A DNA stretch of 16,242 nt. Origin: CAYHOI01 sp964358175. Lineage in GTDB: Bacteria > Margulisbacteria > Riflemargulisbacteria > GWF2-35-9. The position numbers and the translations under genes were made by a program. The stretch is taken from positions 1 through 16,242 of the forward strand of contig CAYHOI010000039.1 in NCBI GenBank assembly GCA_964358175.1, written 5' to 3'. Below are positions 6,272 to 13,789 of this stretch, in pieces (position 1 is the stretch's first letter; each line of letters opens with the position of its first letter). The notes under the pieces are model-generated. The model did no database searches and had not been told where the DNA came from. It saw nothing but the letters and a program-made list of their open reading frames with translations.

Positions 6272-7167
6272 CAGTGTATACCTCCCAGGCCCAGCGACAG
6301 AGCGAAGGTCAGGCTGTAAATCATCAGAAGTTGCCCTGTTTTACCAAGCAAGGGGTTTAGCTGCTCAGGTGTTTGGTAGGAAAGAATGGTGCGAATCAGA
6401 GAGCGTGAGAGAAGACTGCCGAGTAAGGCGCTCAGTACGAAGGGCGTTGCATGCTGGGGATAAATCCAGGCATAACTCAGCGGGAAGAAAATGGCCAGAA
6501 AAAGGCATGCGCAGTATTCTGTTTTGGCAAAGGTTTTCCCGAAACGAACGGCCAATGTTTTCTTGCCATGAAGACGGTCTTCATCGACATCCCGAAGATT
6601 ATTTACCGTTAGGATAGCCACTGAGAGTAATCCGGGGAGAGCTCCTATGAAAAGAACCCAAGGGGAAAAACGTAACACCTGAACGTAATAAGTGCCGCTG
6701 ACGGCTATCAGCCCGAAGAAAAGGAAGACAAAAATGTCGCCAAGCCCCAAATAAGCCAGGGGGTAGGGGCCGGCGGTGTACCACAGACTGCATAGTATCG
6801 ACGTGATCCCAATGAGAAGAATCGGCCAGCCACCTCGTATTACGAGAAATAATCCACCGATCAAAGTGAGGGTAATGACCAGCGCGATGGCGGTCTTCAT
6901 TTGTTTCGCAGTGACAAGGCCTGCCTGTGTAACTCTTAGGGGGCCTTTTCGCTCAGGGCTGTCCGTGCCTCGTTTGGCATCAACGTAATCGTTGACGAGA
7001 TTGGCGCAGATTTGAAGGCCGAGGGCACACCATAAGCAGAGCAGAACGTAAGGCCATTGTACGCAACTTGCTTCCCAGGCTAGGGCTGAACCTATGATGA
7101 CAGGAGCCATCGCCGCGGGCAGAGTCCTGGGGCGAATCGCATGAAGCCATATCCTGAAAAACGACAT
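6271..7167 (-). CDS. menA: 1,4-dihydroxy-2-naphthoate polyprenyltransferase (MenA)
   Basis: UbiA-superfamily membrane prenyltransferase that attaches the polyprenyl tail to dihydroxynaphthoate in menaquinone synthesis. The 298-aa length is normal. The first Asp-rich motif, N56 with NDYVD at 59-63 and RGTD at 66-69, is followed by the second, NNLRDVDEDRLHGKKTLAVR (189-208); both bind Mg-pyrophosphate. About eight to nine hydrophobic segments are visible, and the start WLHAIRPRTLPAA (8-20) is typical of MenA rather than UbiA. It starts 24 bases after the TPR gene and overlaps the SDR by one base. It implies menaquinone-based respiration. No other men or futalosine-pathway genes are in view. Confidence 0.92.
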   Translation of the reverse strand: MSFFRIWLHAIRPRTLPAAMAPVIIGSALAWEASCVQWPYVLLCLWCALGLQICANLVNDYVDAKRGTDSPERKGPLRVTQAGLVTAKQMKTAIALVITLTLIGGLFLVIRGGWPILLIGITSILCSLWYTAGPYPLAYLGLGDIFVFLFFGLIAVSGTYYVQVLRFSPWVLFIGALPGLLSVAILTVNNLRDVDEDRLHGKKTLAVRFGKTFAKTEYCACLFLAIFFPLSYAWIYPQHATPFVLSALLGSLLSRSLIRTILSYQTPEQLNPLLGKTGQLLMIYSLTFALSLGLGGIH

Positions 7168-7191
7168 CGTGATTTCCAGTATATACCAGAT

Positions 7192-8028
7192 TTATCCGTT
7201 GGACAGCTTTTCTTCCAGTTTCACCAGTTCAAGAAGAGTTTCAGGGGTTTTCTTGCAGAATCGAAGAAAAACTATTTGGTCTTTAACTTCTGGGGAAATA
7301 GTTCTCATTTTAGCTATGAACGATAGACTCCTCTTGAAATAGGCTGTGACGAAAGCGCGATCCGTAAAGGCTTTGTTGAAATGCATGAGTGCTTTAGAAA
7401 TATCGCCTTCAGATAGCAGCGTATATCGTCCAAGCTCAATGTGGGCAGCAGCACAGTTTGGGGAAAGTTTAAGTGCTTTATTGAAGCACAGAGGTCGTAT
7501 TTCAGCATGACTATTAATGAGACCGAATTCAACGAATACAGCAGCCCTTAACGATTTATTGGTAATATCTGTTTGTAAGAGAGCATGATTAATAATAGGC
7601 TCTGCTAATAAGTGTTTTTTTTGACTAATGAGAGCTTTGCCTAGACTCAAATAATAGTTTCCGAGCATTGGATGTTTTATCCCTGAGGCTAGATCAATAG
7701 CTCTTTCAAAAGATTTCGATGCCTCTTCAAGATTGCCCATGTCTAGATAAAGCTCTCCGAGAAAATTGTATGCTTCGGGAGTGACCAGGAACCTGAAGGA
7801 AGTTTCCACGTCATTGATTGCTTTTTCGGTCTTGCCCATCGCAGCATATATTCTGGCTCGAAAACAATAAGACGAAGCATTTTCTTGTGCCCTTATCTGT
7901 TTATTGATGAAGTGAAGGGCAGCGGCGTAGAGCCCACACCTAAACAAAAGTTTAGCTAGGGCAAAAGGTGTTACCGGTGCCTTTGGCGTTGTTGGGGTTG
8001 AATGTATAGAAACAATTTTGTTTTTCAT
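7192..8028 (-). CDS. TPR-repeat protein, 278 aa
   Basis: A soluble tetratricopeptide-repeat protein, probably a protein-protein interaction scaffold. At least five helical-hairpin repeats can be traced from about residue 22 to 226; clear ones start near 51 (ASSYCFRARIYAAMGKTEKA), 85 (AYNFLGELYLDMGNLEEASKSF) and 193 (AAAHIELGRYTLLSEGDISKA). There is no signal peptide or membrane span. I chose the ATG at 8028 over an upstream in-frame one at 8097 because AAGGAGC (8040-8034) lies just before it. A box resembling a sigma-28 promoter (8095-8069) would start transcription near 8061, downstream of the longer start. It leads an apparent operon with menA, the SDR gene and panC. Its partner is unknown. 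Confidence 0.85.
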   Translation of the reverse strand: MKNKIVSIHSTPTTPKAPVTPFALAKLLFRCGLYAAALHFINKQIRAQENASSYCFRARIYAAMGKTEKAINDVETSFRFLVTPEAYNFLGELYLDMGNLEEASKSFERAIDLASGIKHPMLGNYYLSLGKALISQKKHLLAEPIINHALLQTDITNKSLRAAVFVEFGLINSHAEIRPLCFNKALKLSPNCAAAHIELGRYTLLSEGDISKALMHFNKAFTDRAFVTAYFKRSLSFIAKMRTISPEVKDQIVFLRFCKKTPETLLELVKLEEKLSNG

Positions 8029-8065
8029 TTTAGGCTCCTTTGATATAGTATGATTCACTCTAATC

Positions 8066-8095
8066 AAGTTATCGTGCCGATTTTCGAAAAGTTGC
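8066..8095 (-). promoter_or_regulatory. Candidate sigma-28-like promoter for the TPR-menA-SDR-panC unit
   Basis: On the minus strand GCAACTTT (8095-8088), an 11-base spacer and CACGATAA (8076-8069), continuing CTT. The left half is identical to, and the right half differs by one base from, the box at 3929-3958, with the same spacing. A start near 8061 leaves a leader of about 33 bases containing the ribosome site of the TPR gene. Confidence 0.5.
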
Positions 8096-8203
8096 AACGA
8101 TTTTTTCTATTTCTTTTAAAGGAGTCTGTTTATTCATTCAAGAGAACAACGATTGATTCGCGAGGGCTCCATGCACACTTGCGAGGCCAGGCCTTTTTCC
8201 TGC

Positions 8204-8232
8204 TTGCGACCTCCCCGTGAACGTACTATAAT
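8204..8232 (+). promoter_or_regulatory. Strong sigma-70-type promoter for the nusA operon
   Basis: TTGCGA (8204-8209), a 17-base spacer and a perfect TATAAT (8227-8232). Transcription would start near 8239, just before the hairpin at 8245-8262. It is the best promoter in the window and the likely driver of nusA-infB-rbfA-nrnA-truB-ribF. Confidence 0.75.
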
Positions 8233-8242
8233 GACAAGGCTG

Positions 8243-8270
8243 AAAGTGGGTTGCGACCCGCTTTTTTTTT
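8243..8270 (+). terminator. Promoter-proximal hairpin with T-tract (attenuator-like leader)
   Basis: AGTGGGT (8245-8251) pairs with ACCCGCT (8256-8262) around the loop TGCG, with one G-U pair, and A8243-A8244 can extend the stem. It runs straight into a nine-T tract (8262-8270). It has the form of an intrinsic terminator but begins only a few bases after the nusA promoter, so it should act as an attenuator. Similar GTGGG...CCCAC hairpins precede rimP-nusA operons in other bacteria (from memory). Confidence 0.7.
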
Positions 8271-8302
8271 GGGAATTTTTTCAGCATTTTCGTGAGAGGT
8301 AG

Positions 8303-8458
8303 ATATACTCGTCACGAATTGGTTTGCGGTGAAGCTGAGACGAGCGAAGCTTAGTCCCGCTAAGTGAGCGTCCTTCGACGTTGTGCCACACTGAGCTTGT
8401 CGAAGTGCTCAGGAACCAAGGCGAAGAAAAACCGATAACCAATTTTAGTAGAGTATAT
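8303..8458. repeat. ~156-base imperfect palindromic element (MITE/REP-like)
   Basis: The 28-base ends 8303-8330 and 8431-8458 are inverted copies that align without gaps: ATATACTC/GAGTATAT matches perfectly, then six mostly mismatched bases, then 12 of 14 matches (AATTGGTTTGCGGT against ACCGATAACCAATT). Inside are a hairpin CTTAG/CTAAG and a longer one (8365-8411: TGAGC plus CTTCGAC pairing with GTCGAAG plus GCTCA). It includes CACTGAGCTTGTCGAAG, a word I remember as widely dispersed in unrelated bacterial genomes. It has no coding capacity. It looks like a small inserted repeat between the leader hairpin and nusA. Confidence 0.65.
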
Positions 8459-8486
8459 ATCATTACGGAGGTTAAAGGAGAGATCA

Positions 8487-9782
8487 ATGATTAAGATTGA
8501 CGGTCTAAAAGAAGTAGTCGCACAGATAAAGAGCGAGAGGGGAATTCCTGAGGAGGAGATCCTGAGTGCGATTTCTGATGCACTCGTTTTGGCAGCAAAA
8601 CGATACCATGGCCCCGCAGATAACCTCCGAGCGGTTCTTAATGATCAAACAGGTGAGGCGACGATTATCGCAACGAAGTTGGTAGTGAAAGAGGTCGTCG
8701 AACCCTCTGCCGAAATCTCACTTAAAGATGCAAAAAAACTTAACCCCAAAGCCAAAGTTGATGAAGAGGTTGAAATCGAAGTTATCCCTCCTGATTTTGG
8801 ACGTATTGCCGCTCAGAAGGCCAAACAGGTCATTACGCAAAGGATCGTTGAGGCTGAGAAAAAGTCTATCATGTCTGAGTTCGAAGATAAGATTGGGCAT
8901 CTTGTGACGGGGATTGTTCAGCGCATTGAGGGACGGAATTATCTCATTAACCTTGGCCGGACTGAAGCTGTGTTGGATCTTCGCAACCAAATTCCAGAGG
9001 AGACATTTCGTTTAAAAGACCGGGTAAAATTATATCTGGTAGATATCGCGAAAACTCACAGGGGTCCCGAAGTGATTGTTTCCCGTTCGCATGAGGGATT
9101 TGTAAAGAAAATGTTTGAGCTTGAGGTGCCTGAGATTGCTGATGGGGTGATTGAGGTGAAAGCCATCGCCAGACGAGCGGGCTATCGAACCAAGCTTGCC
9201 GTGCAGTCTCATGACCCGGAAGTAGGAGCCGTAGGAACCTGCGTCGGCCGAATGGGCGCACGAATTCAGATGGTTCTTAAAGAACTGAATGGTGAGAAAA
9301 TTGATATTATTGAGTGGAAAGAAGATATCTCTGAGCTGATTGCCAATGCGTTGAAGCCGGCTGTTATCTACAAAATTGAAATCGATGATCTTGAGAAAAA
9401 GCGAGCTCGGGCGATTGTAGAAGATGATCAGTTGTCCCTCGCGATTGGTAAAACTGGGCTGAACGTTCGCCTAGCTTCCAAGTTGACGGGATGGAACATC
9501 GATGTGGTTCGCAAGGGAGATGTCGAGGTCAATTTGATCGACAAACTGTTGGCTGAAAAAAAGAGTCTTCAGAAACAAAAAGAGGCTGAGGATAAAGTTG
9601 ACGAGAAAGCTTCGGCGAAAGAAGAGTTGAAAAAAATAAAAGTAAATGAGGCAGCCTCTGAGTTAGGGATGGATGTCGCAGATTTTATGGCAAAACTTGA
9701 ACTCGCAGGACACAAAGTGAAGAGCGAAAAAAGCAATATTGACTATGATGTGTATATGAAGATTAAAGAAGAAATCGTTTAG
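8487..9782 (+). CDS. nusA: Transcription termination/antitermination factor NusA, with an extra C-terminal IF2N-like module
   Basis: RNA-polymerase-associated factor controlling pausing, termination and antitermination. Order of parts: N-terminal domain (about 1-125), S1 domain (135-200), KH1 (about 205-275, GRMGARI at 254-260), KH2 (about 280-343, SLAIGKTGLNVRLASKL at 317-333), a charged linker (350-382), and a tail (383-431). At 431 aa it is longer than the Bacillus form (about 370) and lacks the two acidic repeats of E. coli. The tail (KVNEAASELGM...) resembles the IF2 N-terminal domain and aligns with the start of the next gene, infB. The ATG follows AAAGGAGA (8474-8481), with GGAGG (8467-8471) just upstream. 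The usual upstream partner rimP is missing. Confidence 0.95.
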   Translation: MIKIDGLKEVVAQIKSERGIPEEEILSAISDALVLAAKRYHGPADNLRAVLNDQTGEATIIATKLVVKEVVEPSAEISLKDAKKLNPKAKVDEEVEIEVIPPDFGRIAAQKAKQVITQRIVEAEKKSIMSEFEDKIGHLVTGIVQRIEGRNYLINLGRTEAVLDLRNQIPEETFRLKDRVKLYLVDIAKTHRGPEVIVSRSHEGFVKKMFELEVPEIADGVIEVKAIARRAGYRTKLAVQSHDPEVGAVGTCVGRMGARIQMVLKELNGEKIDIIEWKEDISELIANALKPAVIYKIEIDDLEKKRARAIVEDDQLSLAIGKTGLNVRLASKLTGWNIDVVRKGDVEVNLIDKLLAEKKSLQKQKEAEDKVDEKASAKEELKKIKVNEAASELGMDVADFMAKLELAGHKVKSEKSNIDYDVYMKIKEEIV

Positions 9783-9799
9783 AGAAGGAAGGGATTGGT

Positions 9800-11809
9800 T
9801 TGCGCGTTAATGAACTGGCTAAAGAGTTATCGATACAGAGCAAGGTTCTCCTTTCTGAACTTTTGACCCTTGGCATTGTGGTCAAGGCGCACTCATCCCT
9901 TTTATCGGATACGGATATAACGAAAGTTCGTCTTCATTATAAAAAACAAGCGGATCCACCAGCCCCTGATCAAGAACCCCTCATTGAAGAGTTGCCAGCC
10001 GAAAGCTCAAAGCAGAAGGTAACTGAGCCTGTGACAGATCTTGAAATTATTGAAATAGAAGATCGTGATATTACGGTCAAAGATTTTGCAACACTGCTCA
10101 AGGTTCCATTGACCCAGGTGATGACCTCTCTTCTCAAGAAGGGAATGATGCTCAATCTCAATCAAAATATCGACTTGTCGCTTGCCGAAGAAATTGCACA
10201 GCAATACAACATCGTCCTAGACGTCAAGAATGTGGCTCAGACAGGTCAACAGAAACGTGTAGAAGATGCATTTTTGGCCGAATATGAAGAAGAAGAACGT
10301 TTCCTCAAGGATCGCCCGCCCGTAGTAACCGTGATGGGACACGTTGATCACGGAAAAACAAAATTGCTCGATGCAATTCGTCATACAAATGTTATGGATA
10401 AAGAGGCAGGGGGAATTACGCAACATATTGGGGCATATCAAGTGCATGTTCATGGCAAAGATATTACGTTTATTGATACGCCTGGCCATGAGGCTTTTAC
10501 GGAAATACGAGCACGAGGAGCTAATATTACAGATATTGTAGTTCTGGTGGTGGCTGCAGATGATGGGATTATGCCCCAGACCATTGAGGCCATTCACCAT
10601 GCCCGAGCCGCAAAGGTGCCTATCCTGGTCGCAATTAACAAGATGGATAAGCCTGACGCGAATATTGAGCGTGTAAAACAGCAATTAACCGAGCATGACT
10701 TGGTGCCAGAGGAATGGGGCGGAAAAACCGTTGTGGTGCCTGTTTCTGCCAAAGCGGGGCAAGGAATCTCGGATCTATTGGATATGATCCTGCTGATTGC
10801 AGAAACCGAAGAACTGAAGGCCAATCCGCATAAAAAGGCAGTGGGAATTGTTCTTGAGGCACATCTGTCCAAGAACAAGGGGCCGATTGCGACGGTTCTT
10901 ATCAAAAGCGGAACGTTGCGAATAGGCAATCCCTTTGTGATCGGACCCGTGAGCGGTAAGATTCGTGCGCTTGTCGATGATTTGGGGCAAAAGCGAAAAG
11001 AAGCTACACCCGCGACGCCTATTGAGATTATGGGCTTGTCGGGAGTGCCCAACGCTGGGGATGTGCTGCAAGTGGTTTCGAGCGACAAAGAGGCTCGTGA
11101 GATTGCGGATCAACGAAAGCATGAATTGGTGGATTCGCAACGCAGGAAAACCAGAGCAGTTTCGCTCGAAGATGTTTCGCTCAAAATCCGTGAAGGAGAA
11201 ATGGCTGTCCTGAATTTGGTCGTCAAAGCAGACGTAATCGGTTCGCTGGAAGCGATATTGGGTTCCATCAACAAACTGAAGGTTGATCAAACCGCCGTGA
11301 GTATTGTGCATAGCGGAACAGGGGATATTACAGAGTCTGATTTGATGTTGGCCAAAGCCTCCAGTGCGATTTTGATTGGTTTTAATGTAGCGATTCCGAT
11401 CATTCTTAAAAACAAAGCCGAAGAAGATGGCGTCGTAGTGAAGCTTTATCACATTATCTATAAGCTCCTGGATGATCTTGAAGGAACGCTGAAGGGACTT
11501 CTAAAGCCAGAATTTGAACGTGTACAAATTGGTATAGCAGAGGTTCGCGCGATGTTTAAATTCTCTAAAGTAGGTGTGATTGCAGGGTGTTATGTGACGG
11601 AGGGGAAAGTCATCCGAAATGTTGAGGTGGAAATCTTTCGTGGCACCAACCTTATTTTTGAAGGGAAAATATCTTCATTGAAACGCTTTAAGGATGATGC
11701 CAAGGAAGTCCTTGCAGGATATGAGTGTGGCATCGTGATTGATGGATTCATGGATTTTGCGCAGGGCGATCAAGTTCGGATTTATGCACTGAAAGAAATT
11801 AAGAAGTAG
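9800..11809 (+). CDS. infB: Translation initiation factor IF-2
   Basis: GTPase that brings initiator fMet-tRNA to the 30S subunit and promotes subunit joining. Two IF2 N-terminal modules are visible (1-48 and about 88-140). The G domain carries GHVDHGKT (180-187), [10 protein letters not shown] (204-213), DTPGHE (226-231), NKMD (280-283) and SAK (316-318). Domains II, III and IV follow, the last binding fMet-tRNA (about 575-669). At 669 aa it is compact compared with E. coli (890). It starts with TTG, 17 bases after nusA, preceded by GGAAGGGA, and the next codons (Arg-Val-Asn-Glu-Leu-Ala) match typical IF2 N-termini, which supports this start. Confidence 0.97.
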   Translation: MRVNELAKELSIQSKVLLSELLTLGIVVKAHSSLLSDTDITKVRLHYKKQADPPAPDQEPLIEELPAESSKQKVTEPVTDLEIIEIEDRDITVKDFATLLKVPLTQVMTSLLKKGMMLNLNQNIDLSLAEEIAQQYNIVLDVKNVAQTGQQKRVEDAFLAEYEEEERFLKDRPPVVTVMGHVDHGKTKLLDAIRHTNVMDKEAGGITQHIGAYQVHVHGKDITFIDTPGHEAFTEIRARGANITDIVVLVVAADDGIMPQTIEAIHHARAAKVPILVAINKMDKPDANIERVKQQLTEHDLVPEEWGGKTVVVPVSAKAGQGISDLLDMILLIAETEELKANPHKKAVGIVLEAHLSKNKGPIATVLIKSGTLRIGNPFVIGPVSGKIRALVDDLGQKRKEATPATPIEIMGLSGVPNAGDVLQVVSSDKEAREIADQRKHELVDSQRRKTRAVSLEDVSLKIREGEMAVLNLVVKADVIGSLEAILGSINKLKVDQTAVSIVHSGTGDITESDLMLAKASSAILIGFNVAIPIILKNKAEEDGVVVKLYHIIYKLLDDLEGTLKGLLKPEFERVQIGIAEVRAMFKFSKVGVIAGCYVTEGKVIRNVEVEIFRGTNLIFEGKISSLKRFKDDAKEVLAGYECGIVIDGFMDFAQGDQVRIYALKEIKK

Positions 11810-11822
11810 TTGGGTCTTTCTA

Positions 11823-12164
11823 ATGAAGCATCGAGATAGTCGTGTAGCGGAAGCGATTCAGCAAATCGTTTCAAAGATCATCCGTGAAGAAATTCGGTAT
11901 CCTGTGACATTATTTAGTATTCCCTTTGTATCTGTGAGTCGAGACCTTACCCATGCAAAAATATATTTGAGTTTTTTTGGGCCTCATCCTGAGGCAGATT
12001 TTGAGAAGGTTAAAGATGCTAAGAATTTCATAAGGTCTACGCTAGCTCGTCGTATTCAGTTGCGAAAGGCTCCGGAAATCGAACTGATTAATGATCATTC
12101 TATTGCCGAGGGAGCTCTGATGGTAGAAAAGATCAACAAGCTTCCCCGTCCTCAAGATGAATAA
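11823..12164 (+). CDS. rbfA: 30S ribosome-binding factor RbfA
   Basis: Small KH-fold factor that binds immature 30S subunits and helps finish 16S rRNA 5'-end maturation; also needed for cold adaptation in E. coli. The 113-aa length fits. Family landmarks include the N-terminal RDSRVAEAIQQIVSKII (4-20), VSVSRDLTHAKIYLSF (36-51), IRSTLARRIQLRKAPEIEL (69-87) and the following ND.S...G. It starts 13 bases after infB with no clear ribosome site, suggesting reinitiation, and its end overlaps nrnA by eight bases. Confidence 0.92.
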   Translation: MKHRDSRVAEAIQQIVSKIIREEIRYPVTLFSIPFVSVSRDLTHAKIYLSFFGPHPEADFEKVKDAKNFIRSTLARRIQLRKAPEIELINDHSIAEGALMVEKINKLPRPQDE

Positions 12165-13131
12165 TTCATCACTGGAGCAAATCCATATCGCGCTCGGTGC
12201 GGCTCAGCATATCCTCATCCTGACACATGATTACCCAGATGGTGATGCACTGGGATCGTTATTGGCCATGAATGAACTGCTTCAGAATAATGGCAAGAGT
12301 ACGCGTGTCTTTCTGTCAAATATCCGGCAGGAGTCATGGTCATTTTTAGGGTTTTTCCCTGCGTTGTCTACAGTTGAAGAACTCTTGGCTCAAGACTTTG
12401 ATGTGGTGGTGGTGGTGGACAGTAGCAATGAGAAACGATTAGGAAACGCCCAGCCTTTACTAGAAAAAATACCGATAGTGATTAATATGGATCATCATGC
12501 CGACAATTCGGGTTTCGGGCATTTGAACTATGTCCGCGACGCTTCTGCGGTTGGCGAAATTCTATATGAGTACATGCTTGAAACAGGGACTCCATTCACT
12601 CGAAACATCGCAGTGGCATTATTGGTTTCTTTGATCACAGATACGGGAAGGTTTAAACATAATAATACACACCGAGGTGTCTTTGGAATGGTTCACGAGT
12701 TGCTGGCTTATGTCCAGCCGGAGGATTATCGACAGATCATCACCCATTTATATGAGGAAGAACCACTTTCAAAAATGCAACTTGTCAGTGAGGCTATTCG
12801 TAATATGGTGCTCCTGCACGGCATGATCGCATTTTCGTTCCTTGAACAAGAGTGTGGTTTGGAGGAAGGATTGATTGATCCGTTGTTATCGATTCAAGGC
12901 TCAAAAGCGGCTGTACTCATTCGGTTGGCAGGCCAACAGATTCGAATGAGTTTTCGAGCCAAAGACACCCAGATCAATGTTCGCGACTTGGCCGCTCAGT
13001 TTGGAGGCGGGGGTCATCCTCAGGCGGCAGGCGCAACGATTCCCCTTGTTAATTTCGGTGAACAGGTGAAGGAGATTGAGTCGAAAGTGGTAGAGTATTT
13101 TGCGCCTCTTCGAGTGCCAGGCCAGGAATAA
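12157..13131 (+). CDS. nrnA: DHH-family phosphoesterase, NrnA-like (nanoRNase / pAp phosphatase)
   Basis: Manganese-dependent DHH/DHHA1 phosphoesterase that degrades 2-5 base RNAs and often 3'-phosphoadenosine 5'-phosphate. The 324-aa length is typical. Motifs in order: THDYPDGDALGS (23-34), VVDSS (about 86-90), MDHHADN (111-117, the DHH motif), TDTGRFKHNNTHRG (161-174), and the DHHA1 motif GGGGHPQAAGA (287-297). It overlaps rbfA by eight bases and lies before truB, an arrangement common in other phyla. Which activity dominates cannot be read from sequence. Confidence 0.93.
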   Translation: MNNSSLEQIHIALGAAQHILILTHDYPDGDALGSLLAMNELLQNNGKSTRVFLSNIRQESWSFLGFFPALSTVEELLAQDFDVVVVVDSSNEKRLGNAQPLLEKIPIVINMDHHADNSGFGHLNYVRDASAVGEILYEYMLETGTPFTRNIAVALLVSLITDTGRFKHNNTHRGVFGMVHELLAYVQPEDYRQIITHLYEEEPLSKMQLVSEAIRNMVLLHGMIAFSFLEQECGLEEGLIDPLLSIQGSKAAVLIRLAGQQIRMSFRAKDTQINVRDLAAQFGGGGHPQAAGATIPLVNFGEQVKEIESKVVEYFAPLRVPGQE

Positions 13132-13135
13132 AGTG

Positions 13136-13789
13136 ATGCAGGTTCAGGGCATTTTCCCCATCGTGAAACCTGTGGGCTGGACATCGTTTGATGTGGTAAA
13201 CAAACTTCGCAGGCTGACCGGGGAGAAGAAAATCGGTCATTCAGGGACACTGGATCCGATGGCAACAGGTGTGTTGGTCGTGGCGATTGGCCGTGAATAC
13301 ACCAAACAGCTCCAAGCCCTAACAGAGCTTCCGAAAACATATTTGGCTCAGATAACCTTTGGAATAACCACCGATACCTATGATTTGGAGGGAGCAATAG
13401 TTTCGATGAGCAGGCCACTTGACTTGACACGGGACGCCATTGAAGTAGCCCTGAATCAGTTTAGAGGGGAAATTATGCAGAAGCCTCCGATCTACTCCGC
13501 ACTCAAAATAAATGGACGAAAACTCTACGAGTATGCCCGGCGGGGACAAACCGTGGAGATTGTGCCTCGATCGGCCACGGTGTACGATCTGAAAGTCTTG
13601 TCGTATGATCCTGAAAATTATCCGACCCTGCTGGTTCGTGCCACCGTGTCGAAGGGCACTTATATCCGATCACTGGCGTATGACCTGGGTGTTGCGCTGG
13701 GAGTTGGGGGTGTCTTGAGCCAGTTGGTACGGGAGTCCGTGGGTTCATATCTGTTGAGGGAGGCGTATACGCTTGACCGATTTAACTAA
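13136..13789 (+). CDS. truB: tRNA pseudouridine-55 synthase TruB, short form lacking the C-terminal domain
   Basis: Converts U55 in the T-loop of tRNAs to pseudouridine. Motifs: KPVGWTSFDVVNKLRR (11-26), GHSGTLDPMATGVL (34-47) with catalytic D40, the KPPIYSALKINGRKLYEYAR segment (near 122-142) and the KGTYIRSLAYDLG segment (near 178-190). At 217 aa it is much shorter than E. coli or Bacillus TruB (about 310); it ends at the end of the catalytic domain and has no PUA-type tail. The start at 13136 lies four bases after the nrnA stop with AGGA upstream; an earlier in-frame ATG at 13100 lies inside nrnA and is less likely. The 3' end overlaps ribF by 17 bases, so the missing domain has not simply been frameshifted. 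Confidence 0.93.
   Translation: MQVQGIFPIVKPVGWTSFDVVNKLRRLTGEKKIGHSGTLDPMATGVLVVAIGREYTKQLQALTELPKTYLAQITFGITTDTYDLEGAIVSMSRPLDLTRDAIEVALNQFRGEIMQKPPIYSALKINGRKLYEYARRGQTVEIVPRSATVYDLKVLSYDPENYPTLLVRATVSKGTYIRSLAYDLGVALGVGGVLSQLVRESVGSYLLREAYTLDRFN

Noticed and set aside
8029..8097. Longer start for the TPR protein at 8097
   Set aside because: It lies upstream of the predicted transcription start and has no ribosome site, whereas the ATG at 8028 has AAGGAGC.
8412..8438. GGAACCAA-N11-ACCGATAA as a fourth sigma-28-like promoter for nusA
   Set aside because: The left half matches poorly and the right half is part of the inverted-repeat arm, which explains it; nusA already has a strong sigma-70-type promoter.
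8281..8487. 68-codon minus-strand open frame upstream of nusA
   Set aside because: Fully explained by the palindromic repeat and leader.
13100..13135. Longer TruB start inside nrnA
   Set aside because: The extra 12 residues lie within nrnA coding sequence and the family N-terminus fits the ATG at 13136.
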